NCBI RefSeq assembly: GCF_016406305.1
Contig: NZ_CP066369.1
Span: forward strand, 2,994,501 to 3,058,500
DNA from: Shewanella putrefaciens
Lineage (GTDB): Bacteria; Pseudomonadota; Gammaproteobacteria; Enterobacterales; Shewanellaceae
Length of the DNA stretch: 64,000 nucleotides
Direction: 5' to 3'
Position numbers and translations under genes: made by a program. A model generated the notes under the pieces. That model made no database searches and was not told the DNA's origin. It was given only the letters and a program-made list of their open reading frames with translations. Of this stretch, positions 28,402-37,597 are shown one piece after another. The number at the start of each line of letters is the position of its first letter. The stretch's first letter is position 1.

Positions 28402-29148
28402 CTAACCGAAACTGTTGGCTAGGGTTCCCATGACGAGTCCCCAACCATCGACGAGCACAAACAACATAATTTTAAAGGGCAATGACACTATCATAGGCGA
28501 TAGCATCATCATCCCCATGGCCATCAAGATGCTGGCAACGACAAGATCTAATACCAAAAACGGCACGAAGAGCATAAAGCCAATTTGAAAAGCGGTTTTA
28601 AGCTCGCTGGTGATAAAAGCGGGCACTAACACACTCATGGGCGCTTCTTCAGGGGAGTTAATGTTCTGATAACCTGAAATTTCAATAAAGGTTTTTAAAT
28701 CCGTTGTCCGTACTTGCCCCAACATGAAAGCCCGCAGTGGCTCCTTACCCTTATCGAAGGCCTGTTGCAACGTAAGTTGCTCATCGATATAGGGTTTAAC
28801 ACCTTGATCATAAATTTTATCAAACACGGGCGCCATGATAAAAAAGGTCATAAATAGACTCATACCAATCAGCACTTGATTAGACGGCGTCTGCTGCAAC
28901 CCAATCGCTTGGCGCAAAATTGACAGTACAACGATAATGCGGGTAAAGGATGTCAGCATAATGACCATAGCCGGTAAAAAACTCAGCGAGGTCATTAACA
29001 GCAGGATCTGCATAGTCACTGAGTATTCGGTCGAACCATCGGCCGCCGTTTTGACTGTAACCGCAGGCAGAACACCATCGGCAGCACCCGCCGATACGGC
29101 AAATAAAAGTGTACTAAGTCCGATTAAGCTGAGGATGAACTTCATCAT
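28402..29148 (-). CDS. fliP: flagellar export protein FliP
   Basis: A 248-residue export-gate protein with an N-terminal signal sequence (about 1-22, ending AGAADG) and four membrane helices. FliP signatures: [21 protein letters not shown], the [12 protein letters not shown] block and the C-terminal [20 protein letters not shown] overlaps the fliO stop by 4 bp (ATGA), so translation is coupled. Confidence 0.96.
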   Translation of the reverse strand: MMKFILSLIGLSTLLFAVSAGAADGVLPAVTVKTAADGSTEYSVTMQILLLMTSLSFLPAMVIMLTSFTRIIVVLSILRQAIGLQQTPSNQVLIGMSLFMTFFIMAPVFDKIYDQGVKPYIDEQLTLQQAFDKGKEPLRAFMLGQVRTTDLKTFIEISGYQNINSPEEAPMSVLVPAFITSELKTAFQIGFMLFVPFLVLDLVVASILMAMGMMMLSPMIVSLPFKIMLFVLVDGWGLVMGTLANSFG

Positions 29149-29564
29149 TGTTTTAATTTCGCCTGCCGTAGCTTGTCCGCAAAGGATGCCGACTCAATTT
29201 GAATAGGTTCTGCTAATTTATCAATTAAATTCACTTGTTGTGCGCTAACGCCCAACAAATACTGCTGCTCACCAACTTGCACCAGTACCAGCCGCTCTTT
29301 TTGCCCAAGGGAGGTCACGGCAAGGGTTTTAAGCACATTATTGTGTGTAGGGACTAAATTAAATCGCCTTAGCAAATAGGCCAAGGCGAAGATAAGCAGC
29401 AGGACGAGAATCAAACCACCGAGCATACTGGCAGCAGAGGCGAGTTGCGACGGCTCAGAAACCTTGGCCGTGGCTGCAACGGTTGCCTCTGCACCTTTAT
29501 TGGCGACGGCGGTCACCCCCGCCTGAGTAGCAGACACTAAACTCAGTATTACCGATGTGCTCAT
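29145..29564 (-). CDS. fliO: flagellar biosynthesis protein FliO
   Basis: A 139-residue bitopic membrane protein that helps FliP oligomerise. One membrane helix at about 47-66 ([21 protein letters not shown]), then a positively charged [20 protein letters not shown] segment and a [18 protein letters not shown] motif typical of FliO. I use the ATG at 29564 with GGAACGAGAG upstream; the in-frame TTG at 29576 is unlikely. Poorly conserved family, but context is decisive. Confidence 0.9.
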   Translation of the reverse strand: MSTSVILSLVSATQAGVTAVANKGAEATVAATAKVSEPSQLASAASMLGGLILVLLLIFALAYLLRRFNLVPTHNNVLKTLAVTSLGQKERLVLVQVGEQQYLLGVSAQQVNLIDKLAEPIQIESASFADKLRQAKLKQ

Positions 29565-29591
29565 CTCTCGTTCCAACTAGTCTAGCGTCTA

Positions 29592-29975
29592 TTATTTAAG
29601 CTTTTTAATACGCTCGGTTTGGCTGATGACATCCGTTAAACGAATACCAAATTTATCGTTCACTACGACGACTTCACCATGGGCGATAAGTGTACCGTTG
29701 ACCATCACATCCAAAGGCTCACCCGCGACACGGTCCAATTCGACCACAGAACCTTGGTTAAGCTGTAACAGATTACGAATACTGATGAAGCTACGCCCTA
29801 CCTCCATCGAAATCGTCACAGGAATATCTAAGATAGTGTCTAGCTTAGCCGCCTCGGCTTTACTTATAGGTTGAGAATCATCGACCAACTCATCGAGCGC
29901 AATCGCATTGGCTTCCTCTAGCGCTTGCTCAGCCATAGCTGCTGCCCAATCATCACCCGTATCTTCTGTACTCAT
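29592..29975 (-). CDS. fliN: flagellar motor switch protein FliN
   Basis: A 127-residue C-ring protein. The conserved SpoA/FliN domain occupies the C-terminal 80 residues (ILDIPVTISMEVGRSFISIRNLLQLN, GSVVELDRVAGEPLDVMVNG, IAHGEVVVVNDKFGIRLTDV). It takes part in CheY-P-dependent switching and docks FliH. 11 bp gap to fliM. Confidence 0.97.
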   Translation of the reverse strand: MSTEDTGDDWAAAMAEQALEEANAIALDELVDDSQPISKAEAAKLDTILDIPVTISMEVGRSFISIRNLLQLNQGSVVELDRVAGEPLDVMVNGTLIAHGEVVVVNDKFGIRLTDVISQTERIKKLK

Positions 29976-29986
29976 CTCACTTCACC

Positions 29987-31018
29987 TTATAATTCTGATA
30001 TATCTCTAGATTTGCCTTTACGCGTCACTAATTGGAGTTCGGATTTCACCGTTTCTGGACGGGGGATCTTTTCACAGATTTTGAGTGCTAGATTATCCCG
30101 TGAGCGGCCCATTTTACAGCGGTAAGTAGGTAAGTCTTCGATTTTCATCATAATATATTCCGGTAACTCAATCGGAATAATATCACCAGCTTTAAAGTTC
30201 ATCACTTCTTTGAGCGTCAACTCATGCTCAACAATGCTCGCATCGAAGCCCACTTTCACGTCCATGATCTCATCATGCAGCGCCTGCGACCAACGCATAT
30301 CGGTATCTTGCTTATCGCTTTGCACACCAGCATCGAGTAGCTCGCGGATGGGTTCAATCATCGAATAAGGCATAGTGATATGGAAGTCACCACCGCCACC
30401 ATCCACCTCAATATGGAAGGAGTTAATGACCACCACTTCGGTTGGACTGACGATGTTTGCCATGGCTGGGTTAACTTCAGAGTCTAAATAATCAAACTCG
30501 ACGTCCATCACTGGTGCCCAGGCATCTTTATAATCTTCAAAGATAATTTTTAAAAGCAACTGCACAATACGCCGCTCGGTCGGGGTAAATTCCCGCCCTT
30601 CAATCTTGGCATGAAAACGGCCATCACCACCAAAAAAGTTATCCACTAGGATAAAGACCAGTCGGGCTTCCATGGTAATAAGTGCCGTCCCTTTAAGGGG
30701 GCTAAAGCGCACCATGTTCAAACTGGTTGGCACGAATAACGTATGTACGTACTCACCAAACTTAAGCATTTGCACGCCGTTAATCGACACTTCTGCCGCG
30801 CGGCGCATCATATTGAACATGCTAATACGTAGGTGACGTGCAAAGCGCTCGTTCACTATCTCCAGCGTAGGCATTCGCCCACGGACGATACGGTCTTGGG
30901 AGGAAAAGTCGTAGGAGCGAGCATCCTGCCCAGCGGCATCAAGCTCATCATCCTCATCGACGTCATCGACCCCGTGCAGTAGCGCATCAATTTCGTCTTG
31001 GCTTAATAAATCACTCAC
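29987..31018 (-). CDS. fliM: flagellar motor switch protein FliM
   Basis: A 343-residue C-ring protein. The N-terminal LLSQDEIDALLHG (residues 4-16) is the CheY-P-binding peptide. A CheC-like middle domain follows (about 45-230), and a C-terminal FliN-like SpoA domain (about 255-325). GTG start with AAGG 8 nt upstream. In Shewanella the FliM N-terminus also contacts FlhG, which links C-ring assembly to flagellar number (known from the literature, not visible here). Confidence 0.97.
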   Translation of the reverse strand: MSDLLSQDEIDALLHGVDDVDEDDELDAAGQDARSYDFSSQDRIVRGRMPTLEIVNERFARHLRISMFNMMRRAAEVSINGVQMLKFGEYVHTLFVPTSLNMVRFSPLKGTALITMEARLVFILVDNFFGGDGRFHAKIEGREFTPTERRIVQLLLKIIFEDYKDAWAPVMDVEFDYLDSEVNPAMANIVSPTEVVVINSFHIEVDGGGGDFHITMPYSMIEPIRELLDAGVQSDKQDTDMRWSQALHDEIMDVKVGFDASIVEHELTLKEVMNFKAGDIIPIELPEYIMMKIEDLPTYRCKMGRSRDNLALKICEKIPRPETVKSELQLVTRKGKSRDISEL

Positions 31019-31057
31019 TGTATTGCCTTCGCCTCTTTAGGTGCTGAAGATAAAAAA

Positions 31058-31582
31058 TTATTGCATCACAAAACCTGTAAATAGCACTTTTTCAACGACC
31101 TTACGCCCAGTGACCGATTGCAGGGTATTTTGAACGCTAAGGAGTGCTAACTGACGCAGTTCATCCTTACCCGCCTGCGTACTTAACTTTTGCACATCGG
31201 CACCACTGAAGGTTGTCAGCAGTGCATCTTCAATTAATGGAATGTGTTTTTGCGTCAACACATCATCAGCGCCCCTCACCATCAGTTGAACTTTAATTTC
31301 AACGAGGCGAGAACGGTCAGGTCCAGGTAAATTGAATAAAAATGGACGGGGCATAGGTACATAGGATGCCATTGCAGCCTCACCCGTTACCGCAGGCGTC
31401 TCTGTCTGCGCGCCTTCTGCCGGAGCACTTTGAGCTTCATCCCCACTGCTGCCCATAAAAAACCATAATGCAGTGCCAATTAACAGGGCGGCAAACACAC
31501 CTGCGCCAATGAAAATAAAAAGTTTTCTCTTACTTTTAGGGGCGTCGGTGTTTTCAAGTTCTAACGATTCTTCCTTGGCCAT
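31058..31582 (-). CDS. fliL: flagellar basal-body-associated protein FliL
   Basis: A 174-residue inner-membrane protein near the stator: short cytoplasmic tail, one membrane helix (about 25-45, KLFIFIGAGVFAALLIGTALWFF split by conserved Gly), then a periplasmic domain (LFNLPGPDRSRLVEIKVQLM). I start at ATG 31582 (MAKEESLELE); the ATG ten codons upstream lacks a ribosome site and adds an unlikely segment. 87 bp downstream of the fliK stop, where a small GTGACA/TGTCAC stem lies. Confidence 0.92.
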   Translation of the reverse strand: MAKEESLELENTDAPKSKRKLFIFIGAGVFAALLIGTALWFFMGSSGDEAQSAPAEGAQTETPAVTGEAAMASYVPMPRPFLFNLPGPDRSRLVEIKVQLMVRGADDVLTQKHIPLIEDALLTTFSGADVQKLSTQAGKDELRQLALLSVQNTLQSVTGRKVVEKVLFTGFVMQ

Positions 31583-31669
31583 TACAGTACTCTTTAGGTT
31601 AGGCTTAAGCATTGTCTATATCGAGTGACAAAAATGTCACAACCATCTCTAACGCTATAGGTTACCTGC

Positions 31670-33583
31670 TTAAGCGTAATAATCTATACCTGAATTTAAA
31701 CTAGTTGCTTGATTTAACCCTAAATCTAACTCTTCTGCCGAGAAATCATCCACATTCGCGCCCCCGGAGCCGCCACCTTCACCAAAACTGCCCTCGCGGC
31801 GCTGACCCTGATCCCCTTGGGAGACATGGCTATCGGCAAGTTGCATCCCCTGTTCCTGTAGCAATTCCCGTAAACGAGGGATAGCCTGTTCAATCACATC
31901 GCGGGTTTGAGACTGGGTCACGTGGAACTGAACTTGAGTCTGATCGCCATGCACTTGGATTTTCACTAGCATATGGCCCAACTCGGGTGGATCGAGGCGA
32001 ATTTCGGCATGTTGAATACCTTGACTCACCATAGTCACTAATTGCTGCTTCATCACGGGGGAGAAGCGTTGGATCATCTCCTGCATCTGATTTTGAGTCT
32101 CAACACCCTGACGCAAAGAAAGCTGTACTTGCTGCGGATCTTGACGGTTAATCTGCGCCTGCCCTGCCGTTGAAGCAAGTGTCGACACAGATTTAAACTC
32201 AGTAGGCTTAAGCTCTATTGTGGATGCCGTATCCTCTTCAGCCCTATTCAATAATGTTGTCTCTTGACGCGTATCAAGTGTGACCGCCAACTTAGCATCT
32301 TTGAGTATCAGCCCTGCCTTAATGTCAGCATTTGCGGTTACATCTTCGGCCTGCTCTCCATTGCTCGGCTCTGTTCCTAAAATATTTAGCGGCTGAGTTG
32401 ATACATCTGTCGTCAGCGGTTTTATGCCGATGTCTTGGTTAACATTGCTTACACGACTACCCGCGGCAGCACTCGCATTCACAATAAACTGCGAAGATGA
32501 AGCAAGATCGCCACCAGCTTGTGCACCTGTCGAACCATTCAGTTTTGCTTCAACTGACGTCACATTAAATCTGTCGTCCTCTATGGGTAAGATACGAAAA
32601 CCCTTTCCATCTAACCCTTTGTTTTTTAGTTTTGCTTCATCTAAGCCTGCATCTTGATTTATGCTTCCCTGCCCTCTATTAGCGCTGGAATTTTCACCTT
32701 GAGTCGGTAAAGCATTCACACTCTGAGGCTTTTTAGCTTGTAAATTTCCTTGGTTAGTCAGACCCGCGCTAGCCTCTTCAGTCATGTCAGCTGCGCCTTG
32801 GGGCGACAGTGCCCCGCTGCGATTTTGTTCTCCAGCATTTAACGCCGCAGCGCTAAACTCTGACACTTTACCCTGCTGGACGGATTGTCCTGTCACAGCG
32901 ATTTCATCTGTCGACATTGCCACCGCTGAGGCGCCAGTATTTAAGAGGGATTTGTCACTCACATCAGAACTATCCAGAGTCGCAGGGGCGGCCTCGGATA
33001 ACTTGAGTAATTCTGCGGAAAAATCTGTTTTTGCTAAGTCGCCTTTAACTAAATCACTTTTTACTGAGTCGCCTTTTGCTAAATCACCTGTAACTAAGTC
33101 GCCTTTAACTAAATCACTTTCACCATCGCCACTCGCAGCACTCATATCAGCGTCAATACCTGAGTCAGCATCTAAGTCAGCATCGGATGGATTTAAGCTG
33201 TTCCCAAGGGAGCCCACCATAGTCACATAGCAAGCCGCCTCTATAACTTCGGCGTCAATATTTTGCTCACCAGCCACAGCAGGCGGCAAGTTATCGCCCT
33301 GAGCTGCCGCTTTTTTCATTTCACTTGCCATGTCAATCTGGGCAAAAATTAAATTAATATCCTTTTCATCATCTGGCTGTGCATCATTTGCCGTCTCCAC
33401 TTTGGTGGGTGCAGCCTCCAGTTCCGATGATGTGGAAGATTTAATCGCTTTGGAAGACGTCGAACTAACGGAGGCTAATGCTGCAGAAAAGTCTTCACTA
33501 TTAATATCTTGAGTTAATGTCTTGCTCGAACTCGTGCCATTTAGCCCAGACTTTGCTAATAAAATATTCGTCATTTGTTGCAT
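31670..33583 (-). CDS. fliK: flagellar hook-length control protein FliK
   Basis: A 637-residue ruler protein that sets hook length and triggers the FlhB switch. The C-terminal Flg_hook domain (about 500-605) is clear: AEIRLDPPELGHMLVKIQVH and FHVTQSQTRDVIEQAIPRLRELLQEQGM. The N-terminal ~490 residues are low complexity. At about residues 154-188 there are seven pentapeptide repeats of the form (S/G/T)-D-(L/S)-(V/A)-(K/T), encoded by 15-bp tandem repeats. It has its own sigma-54 promoter and heads a unit running to flhB. ATG with GGAG 7 nt upstream. Confidence 0.93.
   Translation of the reverse strand: MQQMTNILLAKSGLNGTSSSKTLTQDINSEDFSAALASVSSTSSKAIKSSTSSELEAAPTKVETANDAQPDDEKDINLIFAQIDMASEMKKAAAQGDNLPPAVAGEQNIDAEVIEAACYVTMVGSLGNSLNPSDADLDADSGIDADMSAASGDGESDLVKGDLVTGDLAKGDSVKSDLVKGDLAKTDFSAELLKLSEAAPATLDSSDVSDKSLLNTGASAVAMSTDEIAVTGQSVQQGKVSEFSAAALNAGEQNRSGALSPQGAADMTEEASAGLTNQGNLQAKKPQSVNALPTQGENSSANRGQGSINQDAGLDEAKLKNKGLDGKGFRILPIEDDRFNVTSVEAKLNGSTGAQAGGDLASSSQFIVNASAAAGSRVSNVNQDIGIKPLTTDVSTQPLNILGTEPSNGEQAEDVTANADIKAGLILKDAKLAVTLDTRQETTLLNRAEEDTASTIELKPTEFKSVSTLASTAGQAQINRQDPQQVQLSLRQGVETQNQMQEMIQRFSPVMKQQLVTMVSQGIQHAEIRLDPPELGHMLVKIQVHGDQTQVQFHVTQSQTRDVIEQAIPRLRELLQEQGMQLADSHVSQGDQGQRREGSFGEGGGSGGANVDDFSAEELDLGLNQATSLNSGIDYYA
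33019..33119 (-). repeat. 15-bp tandem repeats inside fliK
   Basis: About seven 15-bp units alternating between aagtcgcctttaact and aaatcactttttact types (plus-strand reading). They encode a D-x-x-K-rich pentapeptide array. Copy-number change would alter FliK by multiples of five residues without frameshift. Confidence 0.85.
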
Positions 33584-33676
33584 ATTCGCTCTCCAATATC
33601 ACCCCATAGGAAAATAGAAATGCCAGGGTAATACGTCAATTTATGCTGCGGTTACAGTGAGATTAATGACAATCAA

Positions 33677-33691
33677 GCAAATAAGGTGCCA
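33677..33691 (-). promoter_or_regulatory. sigma-54 promoter for fliK operon
   Basis: Minus strand TTGGCACCTTATTTGCTT: perfect TGGCAC, five bases, TTGCT. GG and GC are 10 bases apart. Predicted start about 33665, leader about 82 nt before the fliK ATG. It lies in the 254-bp gap separating fliJ from fliK, which otherwise holds no gene. Confidence 0.88.
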
Positions 33692-33837
33692 ATTAAGTGA
33701 TTAGAGGATGGGTATAACCCTAAGGTGAGTTTTTTGTAACGCCAGTTCACGACTGGTCATTTGAAATTGCCGCGCGCTGGCACGGCACCGATATCCTGAA
33801 ATGGCACTTAACTAGGGCCAATGATTTGGGGCTAACC

Positions 33838-34290
33838 TTACTGTTGCTGCTGTTTTCGGCGATAAAACTGCTGGGAAGCAAATTCGTCGGTCATTTTTTG
33901 TTCTTTTTTCAGTTCGAGTACTTGGCGCTTCTTCTCTTTATTATCGAGCAGCAACTCCACCGCCTTACGCTTCTTTTGCTTCTCTAACCAATGTTGCTGA
34001 CGAAAGTTTTTCTGCTTTTCGCCATCGGCGACAACGCGATTCTGCTGCGCGATGGCCTCATCAATCTGGCGAATAAAACGATGAAATTGATGGTAATGAC
34101 TGGCACTGATGGCTTGCCCCTGCTGGGACTGCATCTGCTTCATATAATCTAAGCGATAGTTGTTTAGGGCCGCCAATTGATTCTGACGTTTTTGACATTC
34201 CAATTGTGCCGCTTTGAGCAATAATGCGGCTTGCTCTTCGGCATCCTTGGCTAATTTTAAGACGAGTAGTAAGGGATCAGCGTTCGCCAT
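33838..34290 (-). CDS. fliJ: flagellar export chaperone/stalk protein FliJ
   Basis: A 150-residue, almost entirely alpha-helical coiled-coil protein, very rich in Gln, Lys and Glu. FliJ is the central stalk of the FliI ATPase ring and an escort for export chaperones. Visible family marks: NADPLLLVLKLAKDAEEQAA at the start and the helical QLAALNNYRLDYM segment. Last gene of the fliE-to-fliJ unit; 11 bp after fliI. Confidence 0.92.
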   Translation of the reverse strand: MANADPLLLVLKLAKDAEEQAALLLKAAQLECQKRQNQLAALNNYRLDYMKQMQSQQGQAISASHYHQFHRFIRQIDEAIAQQNRVVADGEKQKNFRQQHWLEKQKKRKAVELLLDNKEKKRQVLELKKEQKMTDEFASQQFYRRKQQQQ

Positions 34291-34301
34291 TTTGGCCTCG
34301 A

Positions 34302-35639
34302 TTATTTACATTGAGCGGCAAGTTGCCCCAGCATGGCTTGGCTATCTGCAAAACTAAAGGCATCGCGCATGGTTTGCCTTAGGAAAGCATTCATCGCCGG
34401 TTGCAGACGTATCGCATTATCGATCCGAGGATCGCTTCCCTGGGCGTAGGCCCCGATAGAAATCAAATCCCGATTCTGCTGATAGAGTGAATAGGTTTGT
34501 TTGACACGCCGCATTGCCTCGAGATGTTCATTGGAGATAACCATAGGAGCAACCCGGCTGATGGAGGCCTCAATATCTATCGCAGGATAATGTCCCGAAT
34601 CGGCAAGCGCCCTCGACAGCACAATATGCCCATCGAGGATCGCCCGTGATGCATCGGCAATCGGATCCTGTTGGTCATCACCTTCGGTTAATACGGTATA
34701 AAATGCCGTGATTGAGCCCTGCCCAGGACCGCCATTCCCTGCCCGTTCAACGAGACGCGGCAATTTAGCAAACACCGAAGGCGGATAACCTTTAGTAGCT
34801 GGAGGCTCGCCTACCGCTAAGGCAATTTCCCGCTGCGCCTGAGCATAGCGGGTCAAACTATCCATTAATAACAATACGTTATAACCAAGATCACGAAAAT
34901 ATTCGGCGATCCGCGTCGAGGTTTCGCAGGCTCGAAGTCGCATTAATGGCGAAGTATCTGCGGGTGCGGCCACCACAACGGAGCGGGCTCGGCCCTTTTC
35001 ACCCAAGATTTCTTCGATAAATTCTTTAACCTCACGGCCCCGCTCGCCAACTAATCCAACCACAATGATGTCAGCCGTGGTGCCTCGGGTCATCATGCCT
35101 AAGAGCACGCTCTTACCCACACCAGATCCCGCAAACAGCCCCATACGTTGGCCTTTGCCAACTGTGAGCATGGCATTAATGGCGCGCACACCCACGTCGA
35201 GGGGCTCAGTAATCGCGCGGCGCGATAAGGGGTTAATCGATACACTGTGCCTCGATGCCTGCTGATCGGTTTGCAGCGCCCCGAGTCCGTCGAGGGGAAC
35301 GCCATTACCATCGAGCACGCGGCCTAATAGCGAGAGCCCAACATTAAGCCCAGTTTGCTCCCCCAGCGGCACAACCCGTGCACCGGGCAAAACACCGCGT
35401 AATTCTTCGATAGGCATTAAATAGAGTAATTCATCATCGAATCCAACGACTTCGGCAATCAGATCCCCTGCCATGGTTTCGATAGAGCACAGACTGCCCA
35501 CAGGGGCACGGCAACCACTCGCCTCTAAGGTCAAGCCCACCACGCGAACCAATTGGCCGCTTGCCACAGCACGAAACGGCGGCACTTTATCTATATAGTG
35601 ATGGAATTTATTCAGCAGTTGGTGTCGACGATTTTGCAT
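34302..35639 (-). CDS. fliI: flagellum-specific ATPase FliI
   Basis: A 445-residue export ATPase, homologous to F1-beta. Walker [16 protein letters not shown] (about 170-184), Walker [14 protein letters not shown], and the family block [20 protein letters not shown]. The start at 35639 has GGAG upstream; an ATG four codons earlier (35651) has none. Overlaps the end of fliH by 32 bp, implying coupling. Confidence 0.95.
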   Translation of the reverse strand: MQNRRHQLLNKFHHYIDKVPPFRAVASGQLVRVVGLTLEASGCRAPVGSLCSIETMAGDLIAEVVGFDDELLYLMPIEELRGVLPGARVVPLGEQTGLNVGLSLLGRVLDGNGVPLDGLGALQTDQQASRHSVSINPLSRRAITEPLDVGVRAINAMLTVGKGQRMGLFAGSGVGKSVLLGMMTRGTTADIIVVGLVGERGREVKEFIEEILGEKGRARSVVVAAPADTSPLMRLRACETSTRIAEYFRDLGYNVLLLMDSLTRYAQAQREIALAVGEPPATKGYPPSVFAKLPRLVERAGNGGPGQGSITAFYTVLTEGDDQQDPIADASRAILDGHIVLSRALADSGHYPAIDIEASISRVAPMVISNEHLEAMRRVKQTYSLYQQNRDLISIGAYAQGSDPRIDNAIRLQPAMNAFLRQTMRDAFSFADSQAMLGQLAAQCK

Positions 35640-36564
35640 CTTGCTCTCCATGGGCTTGGAGCGTCTCGGTTTCAGTATCCCTTACTGCTTCGCCAGAGGC
35701 TTCGGACTCACTGCCATGGAGCACCTTAGCGGCGTCTTCCTGCTCAAGCGCTTCTTGTCGCTGTTGCTGCTGGTGAGTGACATGGGCCTGTTGATTGCGA
35801 AGGGATTCAAACACGGCATCAATTCGAGATGAAAGGCTTAAGTCCACCAGCGAACGTTGACTACTGATAATGCAATCACCCGCATTTAGCGCAGGATCGA
35901 CTTCAAGTTGCCATTGATTGCGCGCCAGTTGGGCGCTAGAGTACAGCTGCTCTACTAAGGTAACATCATCCGGATGCAGACGAATGGTAACGGTCTGCTC
36001 TTTAATCGGTAAGGATTCGACCCCTAATCGCAGGGCCGAAAGAATCTGTTCTGGGTGAGTCTTTAATTCATGCCCAATCACAGATTTAGCCAGTGCCATG
36101 GTCAGTGTCATTAAGGACAATTCAATATCCCCATCAAGCAGTTGTAACGGTTTTTCAAACTGGCTTAATAAGCCTTCGAATCGACTGATTAAATGTTTAG
36201 CTTCGGCAAGCCCAGCTTCTAATCCCTGTTCATGGCCCTGCGAAAATCCTTCACTATGGCCCTGCTCTAATCCTTCAAGCCTTCCTTGCTCCAACCCTTG
36301 GGTAAAACCTTGGGTTTTACCCTCATTAAATCCTTCGGCTTCAGCCTGTGCCCGAATTTCCTCAATTTCGGCCATGGTCGGCGGCGCAACCATTTCAACA
36401 GTTTCAGGCTTAGTATGCTGATGCCCCGAGTAGCCAAATAAGTTAGAGACGCTAGCATCTTCAACTTCAGTGACATCGGGTAAGTTCCAGTGGCTAAACT
36501 CGATTTCAGTATCGCTGACAACCTTATTCGACAATTTATTGTCGCTCGGATTAGAGGAACTCAT
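35608..36564 (-). CDS. fliH: flagellar export regulator FliH
   Basis: A 318-residue peripheral stator of FliI. After an acidic N-terminus comes a striking run of Gly-x-x-x-Gly repeats (about 85-130: [18 protein letters not shown] and continuing), the GxxxG helix characteristic of FliH. The C-terminal VATPase-E-like domain spans about 130-260. The last 50 residues are an Ala/Glu/Thr-rich tail, making it longer than enteric FliH (~235). ATG at 36564 overlaps the fliG end by 14 bp; GTG codons just upstream are possible alternatives. Confidence 0.92.
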   Translation of the reverse strand: MSSSNPSDNKLSNKVVSDTEIEFSHWNLPDVTEVEDASVSNLFGYSGHQHTKPETVEMVAPPTMAEIEEIRAQAEAEGFNEGKTQGFTQGLEQGRLEGLEQGHSEGFSQGHEQGLEAGLAEAKHLISRFEGLLSQFEKPLQLLDGDIELSLMTLTMALAKSVIGHELKTHPEQILSALRLGVESLPIKEQTVTIRLHPDDVTLVEQLYSSAQLARNQWQLEVDPALNAGDCIISSQRSLVDLSLSSRIDAVFESLRNQQAHVTHQQQQRQEALEQEDAAKVLHGSESEASGEAVRDTETETLQAHGEQDAKSSTPTAE

Positions 36565-37597
36565 CACCAGCACCACCGCCTAACATGATTTCACCACTAT
36601 CACTCAAACGACGGGCAATTGACAAAATTTCTTTTTGGGCAATTTCCACTTCGCTGATACGGATTGGGCCCATCGCCTCGAGATCGTCACGCAGTAGCTC
36701 GGCGGCACGTTTAGACATATTGCCCAGAATTTTTTCCTTCAACTGATCGTCGGTGCCCTTGAGTGCCTTCATCAACACATCTTGCTGCACTTCACGCAGT
36801 AAGGTCTGAATGCCACGGTCGTCCACATCGATAAGGTTTTCGAATACGAACATAAGATCTTGGATCTGTTGCGCCATTTCCTCGTCGGATTCGCGCATGG
36901 TTTCCATTAACTGGCTTTCGATACCCGTATCTAAGTAGTTCATAATGTTGGCGGCTGCTTTTAAACCACCCATCTTCGCCGCCTGTGCACCACCTTGACC
37001 GGCGAACTGTTTCTCCATGATATCGTTCAATTCCTGCAATGCTGCGGGCTGAACTTCTTCAAGATTCGCAATGCGCATCATTAAGTCTAAACGGGTATTC
37101 TCGGGGAATTGGCCAAAAATCTCTGCGGCCTGGTCCGGCTCTAAATAAGATAAAACAATGGTTTGGATCTGCGGATGTTCGTTTTGGATAATAGTGGCCA
37201 CTTGGCGCGCGTCCATCCATTTGAGGGAATCTAGACCCTTAGCACCGCTGCCCATAATAATCTGTTCAATCAAATTACCGGCTTTGTCTTCACCTAAAGC
37301 CGCGGTCAATGCCTTACGAACGAACTCTTCGCTATTAAAACCAATGGAGGAATACTTTTGAATATCATCGAGAAACAGCTTATGCACGCCGATGACTTTC
37401 TCTTGCCCAAAGTCTTCCATTGCCGCCATGGCCATACCCACCTTCTGCACTTGCTTAGGTTCTAAGTGCTTGAGGATAGAGGCGGCATCGGCTTCGCTCA
37501 GACTTAAGAGTAAGATTGCCGTTTTTTCGATACCGCTCATGTCCTTTATATTAAAGCTTGGGACCTCAGCGACTTCTTTTGTTTTATTCTCAGCCAT
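36551..37597 (-). CDS. fliG: flagellar motor switch protein FliG
   Basis: A 348-residue C-ring torque protein. N-terminal domain binds FliF (GIEKTAILLLSLSEADAASI), the middle domain has the EHPQ motif (QNEHPQIQTIVLSYL), and the C-terminal torque helix bears charged residues that meet MotA (KRAAELLRDDLEAMGPIRISE). Normal length. ATG overlaps fliF by 8 bp. Confidence 0.97.
   Translation of the reverse strand: MAENKTKEVAEVPSFNIKDMSGIEKTAILLLSLSEADAASILKHLEPKQVQKVGMAMAAMEDFGQEKVIGVHKLFLDDIQKYSSIGFNSEEFVRKALTAALGEDKAGNLIEQIIMGSGAKGLDSLKWMDARQVATIIQNEHPQIQTIVLSYLEPDQAAEIFGQFPENTRLDLMMRIANLEEVQPAALQELNDIMEKQFAGQGGAQAAKMGGLKAAANIMNYLDTGIESQLMETMRESDEEMAQQIQDLMFVFENLIDVDDRGIQTLLREVQQDVLMKALKGTDDQLKEKILGNMSKRAAELLRDDLEAMGPIRISEVEIAQKEILSIARRLSDSGEIMLGGGAGDEFL

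Noticed and set aside
33775..33790. TGGCAC on the plus strand near fliJ
   Set aside because: Wrong strand for any gene here and no -12 box at the right distance.
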